Below, one piece after another: positions 6,776 through 13,966 of a DNA stretch of 15,716 nt (positions are counted from its first letter, which is position 1; every line of letters starts with the position of its first letter). The notes below the pieces were generated by a model. The model was not told where the DNA came from, ran no database searches, and saw only the letters and a program-made list of their open reading frames with translations. The position numbers and the translations under genes were made by a program. This DNA is from Candidatus Thorarchaeota archaeon SMTZ1-83 (GTDB taxonomy: Archaea > Asgardarchaeota > Thorarchaeia > Thorarchaeales > Thorarchaeaceae), in contig LRSK01000185.1 in the NCBI GenBank assembly GCA_001563325.1, positions 1 through 15,716 on the forward strand, written 5' to 3'.

Positions 6776-9658
6776 CTACTTGAGCGATTGAATGGCTGAC
6801 AGCATCTCTTCCTTGTGGATACTCTCCCCATTCAGCTTCTGGACTGTGCCAGCAGCAGTCTTCCAAGATTTCTCGATACCAATCTTCCTGAGTGTATCGA
6901 CCACAGAGAGTACAAGCGGTTTGATGCTCTCGTGCAACAGTGGATAGACGGCCTCTGCGGCTATCGACTTCCCAGATCGTTTGACAAATCCATCCATGAA
7001 CGGCACGGTTGAGGCCAGCAACACATTGCACAATCCCGCTGCAGTGTCATTTCTTGGAAGCAGGCCTCCACCCTCAAGAACCTTGATTATGTCAAGGAGT
7101 TCTTGATGACAGATTCCGACTGCTCTGTTGAAATCACCTCTCTCTGTAACCGTTGCCTTTGATAAGCCCCGGAACGCTTGCTGAGTCATCCCCAGTCTGT
7201 GCTCAATCTGAGTTTCATCAAAGCTGCTGTTCAGCTTGATGAGATTCTCCAATGCAAAGACTGTTCTGCCGAGTTTCATCAGTCTATTCACGCTGCGGGC
7301 CGCGAAATCCAAGTCCTTAGGATCAATTCCGAAAAGACTCCATTTCCCTACGAGATGCGCCTGCATTCCGTCATAGTCCCCCGACTTCTGGGAACGTCTT
7401 ATTCCCCCGTCAAAGACCTTGATGATCTGCTTGCGTGACTTCTCGTCCAGCATTGACACAGCTATGTTGTCCGTAAGTTTCGCTAGGGTTTCTGCGGTGC
7501 GTGATTCTCCTAGAGTGGCTGAGAGTCCCGATGATATCTCCTCGAGTATCTCAAGATAGAGCGCCGAGTCCAGAAGGACGAGGCGACTAGACGCCTCAAC
7601 AAGTAGCTCTCCCTTTTGTGCCGCATCAGTCAACTTGCCGTCCTCACGAAGATCATATGCCCTCTCGGACGCCCGTTCAAGGGCCCTTTGGAGTCTGCTT
7701 GGACTTACGGAGTCCTGCTTGAGGAGTTCTCTAAGCTCATCATATCGGGACTTCCTGACGACACCTGCTTCTGCTAGTCCCGCTTTGGCCAGGTTCGACT
7801 GTACGAGATCATAGATCTTGGTTCCAAAATCACCCATGTCTTGTAGCTGTTCGAGCTCCGCTAGACCTCTTCGCACTTCATTCATGACTGACTCCGTAAG
7901 CTCGATGCCATCCTGTTCCAGCATGACTCGGACATCATCCGGAATGAACTGATCCCCACTTGGTGCCGCCGGCATTCCTGGACTCTTTACCTTGGGTTCA
8001 GCGGGCTCTATAGCTCTCATCGAGTCTGCCTCCGTCACAGGTCCTGTCATTGCCAATAGCCCCTGGCTCAACGGATTCTCGATGTGCCGATTTGCCAGGT
8101 CTATTGCCAACTTGTCTAAGTGGTCAATACCGAAGTTCTTCGTCGCGAAGTAGCCGTAAGCAAGCAATGGCTCCAGCCCTCCCGCATGGTCCATCTCATA
8201 CTCCGCCTTGACATGTTGCCACCCGTCGACGAGTGCTTCTGTTTCAACGATTCGCCTGCCTGACGCGCCCATCTCCTGAGCAAGCATCCTGATGTCTCCT
8301 ACAATCGGATGGTCCACTCTCCCTCGTAGCACGTCCGCAAGAGTGTCATGCATGAACTTGAGAGAGAAGAAGCTTGGATCACGTGACAGGTACTGCTTGA
8401 TTGCATTGAAGGGGCCCGGTGAATCAGTCGGTGATTTCAACTTGAAGAACATCTGATTGAGATGCGCTTCATGAGTCTCATAGTTTGGCATGTCTGCTAG
8501 GCAGAGCAGAGTCTTGATGACAGGCAGGGCGCCCTCTCTTGGTGTGTAGATTGTACCATCTAGACTAAATAGAATCCTTGTCAGGATTCCTGCAACGTAG
8601 TCCGTCATGCCTTTGGGTGCCTCTCGAACCCGCGTTTCTGTAAGCTTCTTGGATCCTCCCGCCTTGACATCTGCTGCAATCTCCTCTATCATGTATCTCA
8701 CGTATATCGGACTGCCTTGGGCTTTCTCGGCCAATTTGGCTACTGCCTGCTCACTATACTTGACATTTTGACTCTCAAGGTGCTTCACAGCAATCTTACG
8801 CATTACTTCGTCCTGAACCATCGGGAGACTGACGGACGTGAACTTCACTCGTAGCTCAATCGGTAGCCTCGCCCAGTCCTGCTCCCTGGCCGTCGTCACT
8901 AATCCCCGCACATCTCTCTCAATTACCGCCTTGACCAACTTGCGTGTTTCAGGGATGTCGTCGTTGAATAGAATCACACCATCTTTCTCGTGGACTCTCC
9001 CTACATCCTTGGTGTCCCATACTATGGCTGCATTGGATTCCTCATCCAGCTCCTTCCAGATAGCATACAAAGCCGTGGTCTTCCCGGAACCCGGCGCTCC
9101 CAAGATGACAACGTTCTTTCCATCTTCAATGTGCCCAATTGCAGTGTCTAGCACGCTTCTCAGTGACGAATCAATTACAATCACACTGTCAATGTAAGAT
9201 GGCAATCTCCAGACGTTCTTCACTCTGTCAAGCGAGTCAGGTATCTCATAGTACGAAACCAGGTCGCGAATGATGCCCATCTGTTGTGCTATCACCGAGA
9301 TTTCAGACTTCATTGTGTCAACGTACTGGCCCGCGTCTGGACGAACTGCACTAAGCTGGTTCATTGATGTGTTTACGTTGGATGCAACATTTACCCCGCC
9401 CTCCCTGACAGCATCCTTGATTGACTCTCGCACAGCTGGGTCTTGTATCGCGTCTTTGAAGAAATCCATCAGCTCGTCGGATTTCACCTTACTCTTCTCT
9501 TCTTGGTGCTTTACGATCGTTCCAGCAGCAACCGCGAGTACTGCTGAACCGGATCCAAGCATTGCGAAGTTTGCTGCAATGGCTGATGCTACGCCGAGAG
9601 CTTTCTTCGCTCTGGGATGAGAATCAAAGTAGTTCCGAATGGAGTCTGCTAGGCCCAT
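6776..9658 (-). CDS. Large STAND-like P-loop ATPase with N-terminal hydrophobic segment
   Basis: The protein has 960 residues. Residues 20-49 are a hydrophobic Ala/Gly-rich stretch between basic residues (KK at 18-19, K50), a possible membrane hairpin or membrane-inserting element. A polar helical region (50-140) follows. The ATPase module (about 160-330) has Walker A GAPGSGKT (187-194), Walker B GVILFNDD (227-234), a sensor strand LVTTAREQDW (253-262) and GSPIYV (315-320), which resembles the GxP motif of STAND/NB-ARC proteins. A helical or winged-helix region ends in FFSLKFMHDTLADVL (430-444), as in many STAND proteins. After a Pro-rich linker (about 550-575) come about 385 residues of helices, perhaps a sensor or scaffold. 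No effector enzyme or clear repeat family is recognisable. In known STAND proteins ligand binding drives oligomerisation and an output such as signalling or defence. ATG at 9658, preceded by a G-rich AGGGGAT. Confidence 0.75.
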   Translation of the reverse strand: MGLADSIRNYFDSHPRAKKALGVASAIAANFAMLGSGSAVLAVAAGTIVKHQEEKSKVKSDELMDFFKDAIQDPAVRESIKDAVREGGVNVASNVNTSMNQLSAVRPDAGQYVDTMKSEISVIAQQMGIIRDLVSYYEIPDSLDRVKNVWRLPSYIDSVIVIDSSLRSVLDTAIGHIEDGKNVVILGAPGSGKTTALYAIWKELDEESNAAIVWDTKDVGRVHEKDGVILFNDDIPETRKLVKAVIERDVRGLVTTAREQDWARLPIELRVKFTSVSLPMVQDEVMRKIAVKHLESQNVKYSEQAVAKLAEKAQGSPIYVRYMIEEIAADVKAGGSKKLTETRVREAPKGMTDYVAGILTRILFSLDGTIYTPREGALPVIKTLLCLADMPNYETHEAHLNQMFFKLKSPTDSPGPFNAIKQYLSRDPSFFSLKFMHDTLADVLRGRVDHPIVGDIRMLAQEMGASGRRIVETEALVDGWQHVKAEYEMDHAGGLEPLLAYGYFATKNFGIDHLDKLAIDLANRHIENPLSQGLLAMTGPVTEADSMRAIEPAEPKVKSPGMPAAPSGDQFIPDDVRVMLEQDGIELTESVMNEVRRGLAELEQLQDMGDFGTKIYDLVQSNLAKAGLAEAGVVRKSRYDELRELLKQDSVSPSRLQRALERASERAYDLREDGKLTDAAQKGELLVEASSRLVLLDSALYLEILEEISSGLSATLGESRTAETLAKLTDNIAVSMLDEKSRKQIIKVFDGGIRRSQKSGDYDGMQAHLVGKWSLFGIDPKDLDFAARSVNRLMKLGRTVFALENLIKLNSSFDETQIEHRLGMTQQAFRGLSKATVTERGDFNRAVGICHQELLDIIKVLEGGGLLPRNDTAAGLCNVLLASTVPFMDGFVKRSGKSIAAEAVYPLLHESIKPLVLSVVDTLRKIGIEKSWKTAAGTVQKLNGESIHKEEMLSAIQSLK

Positions 9659-9807
9659 TGTACCAATCCCCTTGTCAGCGTCAAGTGAGCATTCTTCGGG
9701 CTAATGACCTTTCCGAAATCACGTGCGTTTTCGTCTGTTTCGTTAAGTCCTCTGGACAAGGACCAGTTCGAAACCCTCATTATCCGATGGTCCGTCTTCC
9801 CAGTACC

Positions 9808-10836
9808 ATGTCTAAGTTCGACCTCCTCAAGCAGACTTTCCTAGGAAATCTGGGTGAAACAATCCCAGTCTCGGTGTGGAAGCATCATCCCAACAGAGAC
9901 CGCACTCCGGAGTGGCTGGCAGAGGAAGAAATCGCATTCCACCAGCAATTCGATCATGATCTGCTCAAGATTTCCTTTCACGGAAGGTATCCCGTAGTGG
10001 ACTGGGGATGTGAAGTAGTCTATGACGGAGCTATCACTGGTTCTACGACGTGCAAGAACTGTGTTGTACGGCATTCCAGTGATTGGGAAGTGCTAGAACC
10101 ACTGGATGTCAGCGACGGAGAGTTCGGAAGACAGGTCCGTGCGGTCGAGCTGATTCGTGGGTACGCTCAAGAGAAGGTCCCAACGATGGCTACTGTCTTT
10201 GACCCGGCCATGGTTGCAGAGAAGCTGTCAGCAGAGCCATTGACCGAGTTTATGGAGAGTAGTCCAGAAGTTCTGGAGACAGTTCTAGAGATGATTACTG
10301 ACGTTATGATTGACTTTGGAAGAGCAACCATAGAGGCTGGTGCAGATGGAGTGTTCTTGGCGACACAACACTCCACTCATTCTACTGTGACAGAGGAGCA
10401 GTACCAGCGCTTTGTCTACCCATTCGACCTCAAGCTGATATCGAAGCTTCGTGGAAAAGCAAAGTTCCTTGTCATGCATCTGCATGCCAAGGAACAGAAC
10501 GAGGAGATTCGGTTTGACAAGATTGCTCATACTCCCGGTCTGGACGCTTTGAACTGGGAAGACCAGAGTGTTGAGCTGAGTCTCGCGGAGGGAAAGAGAA
10601 TATCTCGAAAGACTGTCTTAGGCGGCATTGACCACAATGGGGTACTGAGAAGTGGCACTCCTGACGAGGTGAAGGCACAGATCTACGAGGCAACACGTAA
10701 GGCGGGTCTCAAGAACCTAATCATAGCGCCTGGCTGTGTTATCACAGTCGATACCCCCGAAGAGAATATCAGTGCTGTTGTGGATGCGACTAGGTCGATA
10801 GTTCCGTGGGCGAAAGAGTGGGAGGCATACTCTTGA
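9808..10836 (+). CDS. Uroporphyrinogen decarboxylase-superfamily (URO-D/MtaA-like) protein
   Basis: The 342 residues match the URO-D/MtaA TIM-barrel superfamily in length and layout. There is an N-terminal PVSVWKHHP region, the helix-rich middle ending in GADGVFLATQHS, the strand LVMHLHAKEQ, GGIDHNGVL, and the C-terminal APGCVITVDTPEENI. True HemE has an RQAGR motif for porphyrin binding, and that is absent. The terminal PGC...TPxEN resembles the corrinoid-protein methyltransferases MtaA/MtbA, where this Cys binds zinc. However, the H-x-C partner is H-x-H here. A methyl or other one-carbon transfer role is more likely than heme synthesis. The open frame continues upstream into the ATPase gene on the other strand. 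The ATG at 9808 (MSKFDLLKQ) is preferred because family members begin there. It has no Shine-Dalgarno but a TATA-like CATTATCC 23-30 bases before it, suggesting a leaderless mRNA. An ATG at 9787 is the alternative. Confidence 0.82.
   Translation: MSKFDLLKQTFLGNLGETIPVSVWKHHPNRDRTPEWLAEEEIAFHQQFDHDLLKISFHGRYPVVDWGCEVVYDGAITGSTTCKNCVVRHSSDWEVLEPLDVSDGEFGRQVRAVELIRGYAQEKVPTMATVFDPAMVAEKLSAEPLTEFMESSPEVLETVLEMITDVMIDFGRATIEAGADGVFLATQHSTHSTVTEEQYQRFVYPFDLKLISKLRGKAKFLVMHLHAKEQNEEIRFDKIAHTPGLDALNWEDQSVELSLAEGKRISRKTVLGGIDHNGVLRSGTPDEVKAQIYEATRKAGLKNLIIAPGCVITVDTPEENISAVVDATRSIVPWAKEWEAYS
10821..10825 (+). promoter_or_regulatory. Shine-Dalgarno inside the upstream gene, setting a TTG start
   Basis: GGAGG lies in the last codons of the URO-D-family gene, 7 bases before the TTG at 10833 of DNA polymerase X. 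The TTG overlaps the TGA stop at 10834-10836, so the two genes are likely translationally coupled. Confidence 0.65.
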
Positions 10837-12545
10837 CCAAGAATGTGGAAGTGGCTCGTGCACTGAAAGAGATTGCAATCCTGATTGAAGTGGAGGGCAA
10901 GGACAAGTTCAAGCCGAAGGCCTACATGCGGGCTGTACGGTCTGTCAGTTCGTTGGGGGAAGACATTGAGGCCATTGCACGACGTGGTGAGCTCGAACAG
11001 ATACCCGGTGTGGGGAAGGCAATTGCAGAGAAGATTCAGAGCTACCTGGAAACCGACACTATAGATCTTCTAGAGGAACTTCGAGAGAAAGTGCCTGTCA
11101 AGGTGATGGAGATTGAAGCAATTCCCGGCGTTGGGCCAAAGACAATCAGACTAGTGTACGACCAGCTTGGAGTAACAGACCTAGAGTCACTAGAGATGGC
11201 TGCAAATGATGGTCGGCTTGCTACTCTGAAGGGCATGGGGAAGAAGACTCAGGACCAGATAATTGAGGGAATAAAGCTCGTCAGAGTGGGAATGCGTCGA
11301 AGTCTGCTGGCTGACGCAATGGAAGTTGCAGAGAAGATCGAGCAACACCTCCAAGCTCTACCTCAAGTCAGAAGAGTAGAAGTCGCTGGCTCCTACAGAC
11401 GCAGACGCGAAACCGTTGGAGACCTAGACTTTCTTGTGGATGCAGATGATGTCGAGCCCGTAATGGAGGCATTCGTGACCTACGGAGATGTTGCTGATAT
11501 CATTGCCAGAGGTTCGACAAAGTCTTCAATTCGACTGAAGAGCAATCTCCAAGTCGACCTCAGGATAATCCCCACTGAGAGCTATGGTGCGGGTCTACAA
11601 TACTTCACAGGAAGTGTTGACCATAATGTGCACCTCCGTGCAATCGCGCAGAAGAAGGGGCTTCTACTCAATGAATACGGTCTCTTCAGAGGCGACAAGA
11701 AAGTTGCTGGAGAGAACGAACAGGGCATCTACGAGAAACTGGGTCTTCAGCTAGTTCCCCCAGAGCTACGTGAGGACAGAGGCGAGGTGGAGGCCGCTCA
11801 GGAGGGGAAGCTACCTACTCTTCTCGAACTTGAGAATATCCGCGGAGACCTTCATAGTCACACAGACGCGTCAGACGGCAAGAACACGCTTGAAGAGATG
11901 CTCGAGGCCGCATCAAAGAAGGGCTATGAGTACTATTGCGTTTCAGACCATACCCAGAGCCTGACCATCGCCAATGGGATGGATGAGGAACGCGTTCTGA
12001 AACGAATCGCAGAGATTGACGAGATCAATGAATCAGGTAAGTACAAGATGCGTGTTTTGAAAGGTGCAGAAGTTGACATACTGAGAGGAGGCAAGCTTGA
12101 CCTTGATGACTCGGTCTTGGAGCAACTTGATGTTGTCACATTGTCCGTTCACAGTATGGGGAAGGACAAGAAGGAAATGACAGAGCGCGTCTGCCACGCA
12201 CTAGAAAGCAAGTATGCTCACATACTCGGTCATCCGACTGGTCGTCTTCTACTCAGGAGGCTTCAGCTAGAGATTGACCTAGAGGCTGTCTTTGAGGCTG
12301 CAAGACAAAACAAGGTCATTATGGAGCTCAATGCCCATCCTGAACGCCTTGACCTGAATGATGGCAATCTCAGAGCAGCAACGAGAATGGGACTCAAGAT
12401 TGCCATAAACACAGATGCCCATCGCATTGACCATCTGGACTACATGAGATTCGGTGTGTATCAAGCACGTAGAGGATGGATTACGAAGGAAGACGTTGTG
12501 AACACATATCCGCTTGAAGAACTGTTAAGCATGATTAGGAAATAG
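10833..12545 (+). CDS. polX: DNA polymerase X with C-terminal PHP exonuclease domain
   Basis: The 570 residues equal the usual length of bacterial and archaeal PolX. Residues 1-150 form the 8-kDa-like and helix-hairpin-helix part, with hairpins IPGVGKAIAEKI (57-68), IPGVGPKTIRLV (97-108) and LKGMGKKTQDQI (132-143). The polymerase palm follows: GSYRRRRETVGDLDFLV (186-202) with catalytic D197 and D199, and a third Asp at 242 (LQVDLRI). The PHP metal-dependent phosphoesterase/exonuclease domain starts at about 335, with metal ligands in GDLHSHTDASDG (H341, H343), SDHT (372-375), E413, H440, GHPTGR (H467) and NTDAH (D528, H530). The enzyme fills short gaps in base excision repair, with proofreading or AP-site processing from PHP. 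A TTG start at 10833 is chosen over a GTG at 10806, because GGGAGG is correctly spaced and the start overlaps the previous stop. All catalytic residues are present. Confidence 0.95.
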   Translation: MTKNVEVARALKEIAILIEVEGKDKFKPKAYMRAVRSVSSLGEDIEAIARRGELEQIPGVGKAIAEKIQSYLETDTIDLLEELREKVPVKVMEIEAIPGVGPKTIRLVYDQLGVTDLESLEMAANDGRLATLKGMGKKTQDQIIEGIKLVRVGMRRSLLADAMEVAEKIEQHLQALPQVRRVEVAGSYRRRRETVGDLDFLVDADDVEPVMEAFVTYGDVADIIARGSTKSSIRLKSNLQVDLRIIPTESYGAGLQYFTGSVDHNVHLRAIAQKKGLLLNEYGLFRGDKKVAGENEQGIYEKLGLQLVPPELREDRGEVEAAQEGKLPTLLELENIRGDLHSHTDASDGKNTLEEMLEAASKKGYEYYCVSDHTQSLTIANGMDEERVLKRIAEIDEINESGKYKMRVLKGAEVDILRGGKLDLDDSVLEQLDVVTLSVHSMGKDKKEMTERVCHALESKYAHILGHPTGRLLLRRLQLEIDLEAVFEAARQNKVIMELNAHPERLDLNDGNLRAATRMGLKIAINTDAHRIDHLDYMRFGVYQARRGWITKEDVVNTYPLEELLSMIRK

Positions 12546-12599
12546 AACGTCTACTGCCCACTCCACACTCACCATGACTCTCTCAGAGGGGCAACTCGT

Positions 12600-12616
12600 A
12601 GTCACAATTTGTGACT
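12600..12616 (+). promoter_or_regulatory. 17-bp palindrome, probable operator
   Basis: AGTCACAATTTGTGACT is a perfect inverted repeat with 8-bp arms and one central base. A related half-site, TTCGTGACCC, follows at 12621-12630, exactly 13 bases after TTTGTGACTC at 12608-12617. The group ends about 18 bases upstream of a clear TATA box at 12648, the usual place for an archaeal activator or repressor site. The binding protein is unknown. Confidence 0.5.
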
Positions 12617-12647
12617 CTAATTCGTGACCCTCTGTTGTGGCTCCGCA

Positions 12648-12654
12648 TTATATA
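12648..12654 (+). promoter_or_regulatory. Strong TATA box for the micro-ORF pair
   Basis: TTATATA followed by CT is the best TATA match in the window and stands in GC-richer surroundings. Transcription start is expected near 12678, less than 10 bases before the ATG at 12687. The first micro-ORF would then have almost no leader. That explains why it lacks a Shine-Dalgarno while the second micro-ORF has a perfect one. Confidence 0.55.
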
Positions 12655-12686
12655 CTCATTCTGCGTGTTGTTCATTGTGAAATATC

Positions 12687-12794
12687 ATGGCTCTAGCAAC
12701 CAACTCTCATGAATCATCATCACTGAAGGACCACGCTTACGCGAAGGTCATGACAACTCAGGCTCTCTACTATGAGTACATGTCCCGGAGGTGA
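12687..12794 (+). CDS. Micro-ORF 1, 35 residues, unknown function
   Basis: ATG to TGA encodes 35 residues: a polar Ser/His-rich start (SHESSSLKDH), then a helix-prone, Tyr-rich end (TTQALYYEYMSRR). No family is recognised. Coding is supported by position: a strong TATA box lies at the right distance for a near-leaderless mRNA, and its last codons CGG AGG TGA form the Shine-Dalgarno of the next ORF. Against it is its short length, which chance can produce. It could be a regulatory leader peptide or a functional microprotein. The sequence alone cannot decide. Confidence 0.45.
   Translation: MALATNSHESSSLKDHAYAKVMTTQALYYEYMSRR
12787..12794 (+). promoter_or_regulatory. Perfect Shine-Dalgarno overlapping a stop codon
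   Basis: GGAGGTGA is fully complementary to the archaeal 16S rRNA tail and is the strongest ribosome-binding site in the window. It lies 4 bases before the ATG at 12799. Its last three bases are the TGA stop of the preceding micro-ORF, so termination there would put a ribosome directly on this site. Confidence 0.65.
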
Positions 12795-12798
12795 AAGA

Positions 12799-12891
12799 AT
12801 GAATCAAGTGAAGAACGTCGATGTTCGGCTGTTCAAGCTACGTCAGGCCCGACTCCACGCTGCAGCATCCGCTCGTGCATACATGGCCTAG
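12799..12891 (+). CDS. Micro-ORF 2, 30 residues, basic and Ala-rich
   Basis: ATG to TAG encodes 30 residues with eight or nine positive charges depending on histidine (Lys, Arg, His) and only one acidic residue. An Ala-rich helical end reads RLHAAASARAYMA. It would form an amphipathic basic helix suited to binding nucleic acid or an acidic protein surface, but no family is recognised. The GGAGGTGA 4 bases upstream makes translation likely. The ends of both micro-ORF products share Tyr-Met followed by a small residue (EYMS and AYMA), a weak hint of common origin. It is followed by a hairpin at 12913. Confidence 0.55.
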   Translation: MNQVKNVDVRLFKLRQARLHAAASARAYMA

Positions 12892-12912
12892 ATCAGGCCC
12901 AAGTACTCTGAG

Positions 12913-12940
12913 GTGCTCACGTATCAAGATGCGTGAGCAC
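12913..12940 (+). terminator. 9-bp perfect hairpin between convergent units
   Basis: GTGCTCACG (12913-12921) and CGTGAGCAC (12932-12940) are exact inverted copies around a 10-base loop. On the + strand a pyrimidine-rich CTCTTTCTCC follows shortly after, as expected for an archaeal terminator. The minus side has no T run. It lies 22 bases after micro-ORF 2 and 56 bases beyond the stop of the converging oxidoreductase gene. It could instead be a structured end of a small RNA or a protein-binding site. Confidence 0.5.
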
Positions 12941-12996
12941 ATCGTGCTCTTTCTCCAACAAGACCAACTGTAACGCCAATCCAGAAGAACGTGGCA

Positions 12997-13851
12997 TCAC
13001 AGTTCTGGAGGCCCTGCAGATATCCGCTTCCGGACATCATCTGGTTTCACCGACGAGAGTATGAGATCCAACCACCAGGTGGCGCCGGCCTCATGATATC
13101 CTGCCACATACTCCCTTCTCTTCTCTGGTTTCTTACCAGATGTTATTCCCATTGCCACAACATCAAATGGAGTCTTTGCGGTCCGTTTCGCCTCTATGAA
13201 ATTGAGTATGTCTTTGAAGTCACTCGGAAACAGTCTTTTCCAAGATCCTGCACGCAAGGGGAAGATTCCATCAAGGGTAGCAGCCCTGAGGAACGGCTTC
13301 TTGTTAGGCCACGTCCCTGCAACCCAGATCGGTATCCGAGGCTTTTGAAAGGGCTTCGGGTAGAACTTTGCGTTGTCAATCTTGTAGTACTGACCATCAA
13401 AACTGAATGGTTTGCCACTCCATAGGCCCAGCAGAACCTCTATTCCCTCGTCTAACATTCTACCTCGTATCTTTGTGTCAGACACCTCTCCGAACACTCG
13501 AAACTCTTCTTCCGGTGGGGATCCTAGACCTACTCCCAGAGTCAGTCTCCCGTGTGATAGATGATCCACAGAAACTGTTTCCCTCGCCAATTTCCAAGGT
13601 CTTCGGCGCGGGATGGGTGTGACTGTTGTACCCAGTCCTATGCGTTCGGTGGCTGTCGCCATGGCTGCTAGGCCAATCCATGGGTCCACCATGGGTACTG
13701 GTTTGGTCTTATCCATCTGGATGTGATCCCATATGAAGAAACCGTCCCATCCAGAATCCTCAGCAGTTCTAGCCAAGTCTGCAAGCGTTTCAGCGTAGCC
13801 AAAGGACTTTCCGAAGTTGGGCACATACAGTCCAAATCTCATCTTCCCCAT
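12997..13851 (-). CDS. LLM-class (luciferase-fold) F420/flavin-dependent oxidoreductase
   Basis: The protein has 284 residues from the start chosen. It is a bacterial-luciferase-like TIM barrel. Its opening is MRFGLYVPNFGKS, followed by LARTAEDSGWDGFFIWDHI (about 26-44), the core IGLGTTVTPIPRRRPWKLARE with the DHLSHGRLTLGVGLGS cofactor-phosphate region, and PRIPIWVAGTWPNK near residue 180. In archaea most members use coenzyme F420, as in methylenetetrahydromethanopterin reductase (Mer) and F420-dependent alcohol or sugar dehydrogenases. This one is shorter than Mer-type enzymes and its substrate cannot be assigned. The start is uncertain. The ATG at 13851 has AAGGAG 9 bases before it (CTCCTT at 13861-13866 on +). 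ATGs at 13896 (15 residues longer, no Shine-Dalgarno) and 13842 are alternatives. It converges on the micro-ORF unit. Confidence 0.9.
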   Translation of the reverse strand: MGKMRFGLYVPNFGKSFGYAETLADLARTAEDSGWDGFFIWDHIQMDKTKPVPMVDPWIGLAAMATATERIGLGTTVTPIPRRRPWKLARETVSVDHLSHGRLTLGVGLGSPPEEEFRVFGEVSDTKIRGRMLDEGIEVLLGLWSGKPFSFDGQYYKIDNAKFYPKPFQKPRIPIWVAGTWPNKKPFLRAATLDGIFPLRAGSWKRLFPSDFKDILNFIEAKRTAKTPFDVVAMGITSGKKPEKRREYVAGYHEAGATWWLDLILSSVKPDDVRKRISAGPPEL

Positions 13852-13966
13852 GTCGGGCTTCTCCTTACTCTCTGAAGTGACTATGTCCACCTGCATGAAG
13901 ATAATCTAAGGTAAAAGTTGTGGTTCCTAGGACAGTCAGACTAGCATAAGGAATCAGAATAGTGCT

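Noticed and set aside
9562..9807. Upstream extension of the URO-D-family frame by 82 codons
   Set aside because: It runs over the first part of the ATPase gene on the opposite strand, its residues do not match the family, and the family begins at the ATG at 9808.
12792..12910. Stop-codon readthrough joining micro-ORF 1 to a longer product
   Set aside because: The frame after the TGA stays open for about 38 codons, but its residues are low in protein-like pattern and the perfect SD favours a new start in another frame. No SECIS-like element was seen.
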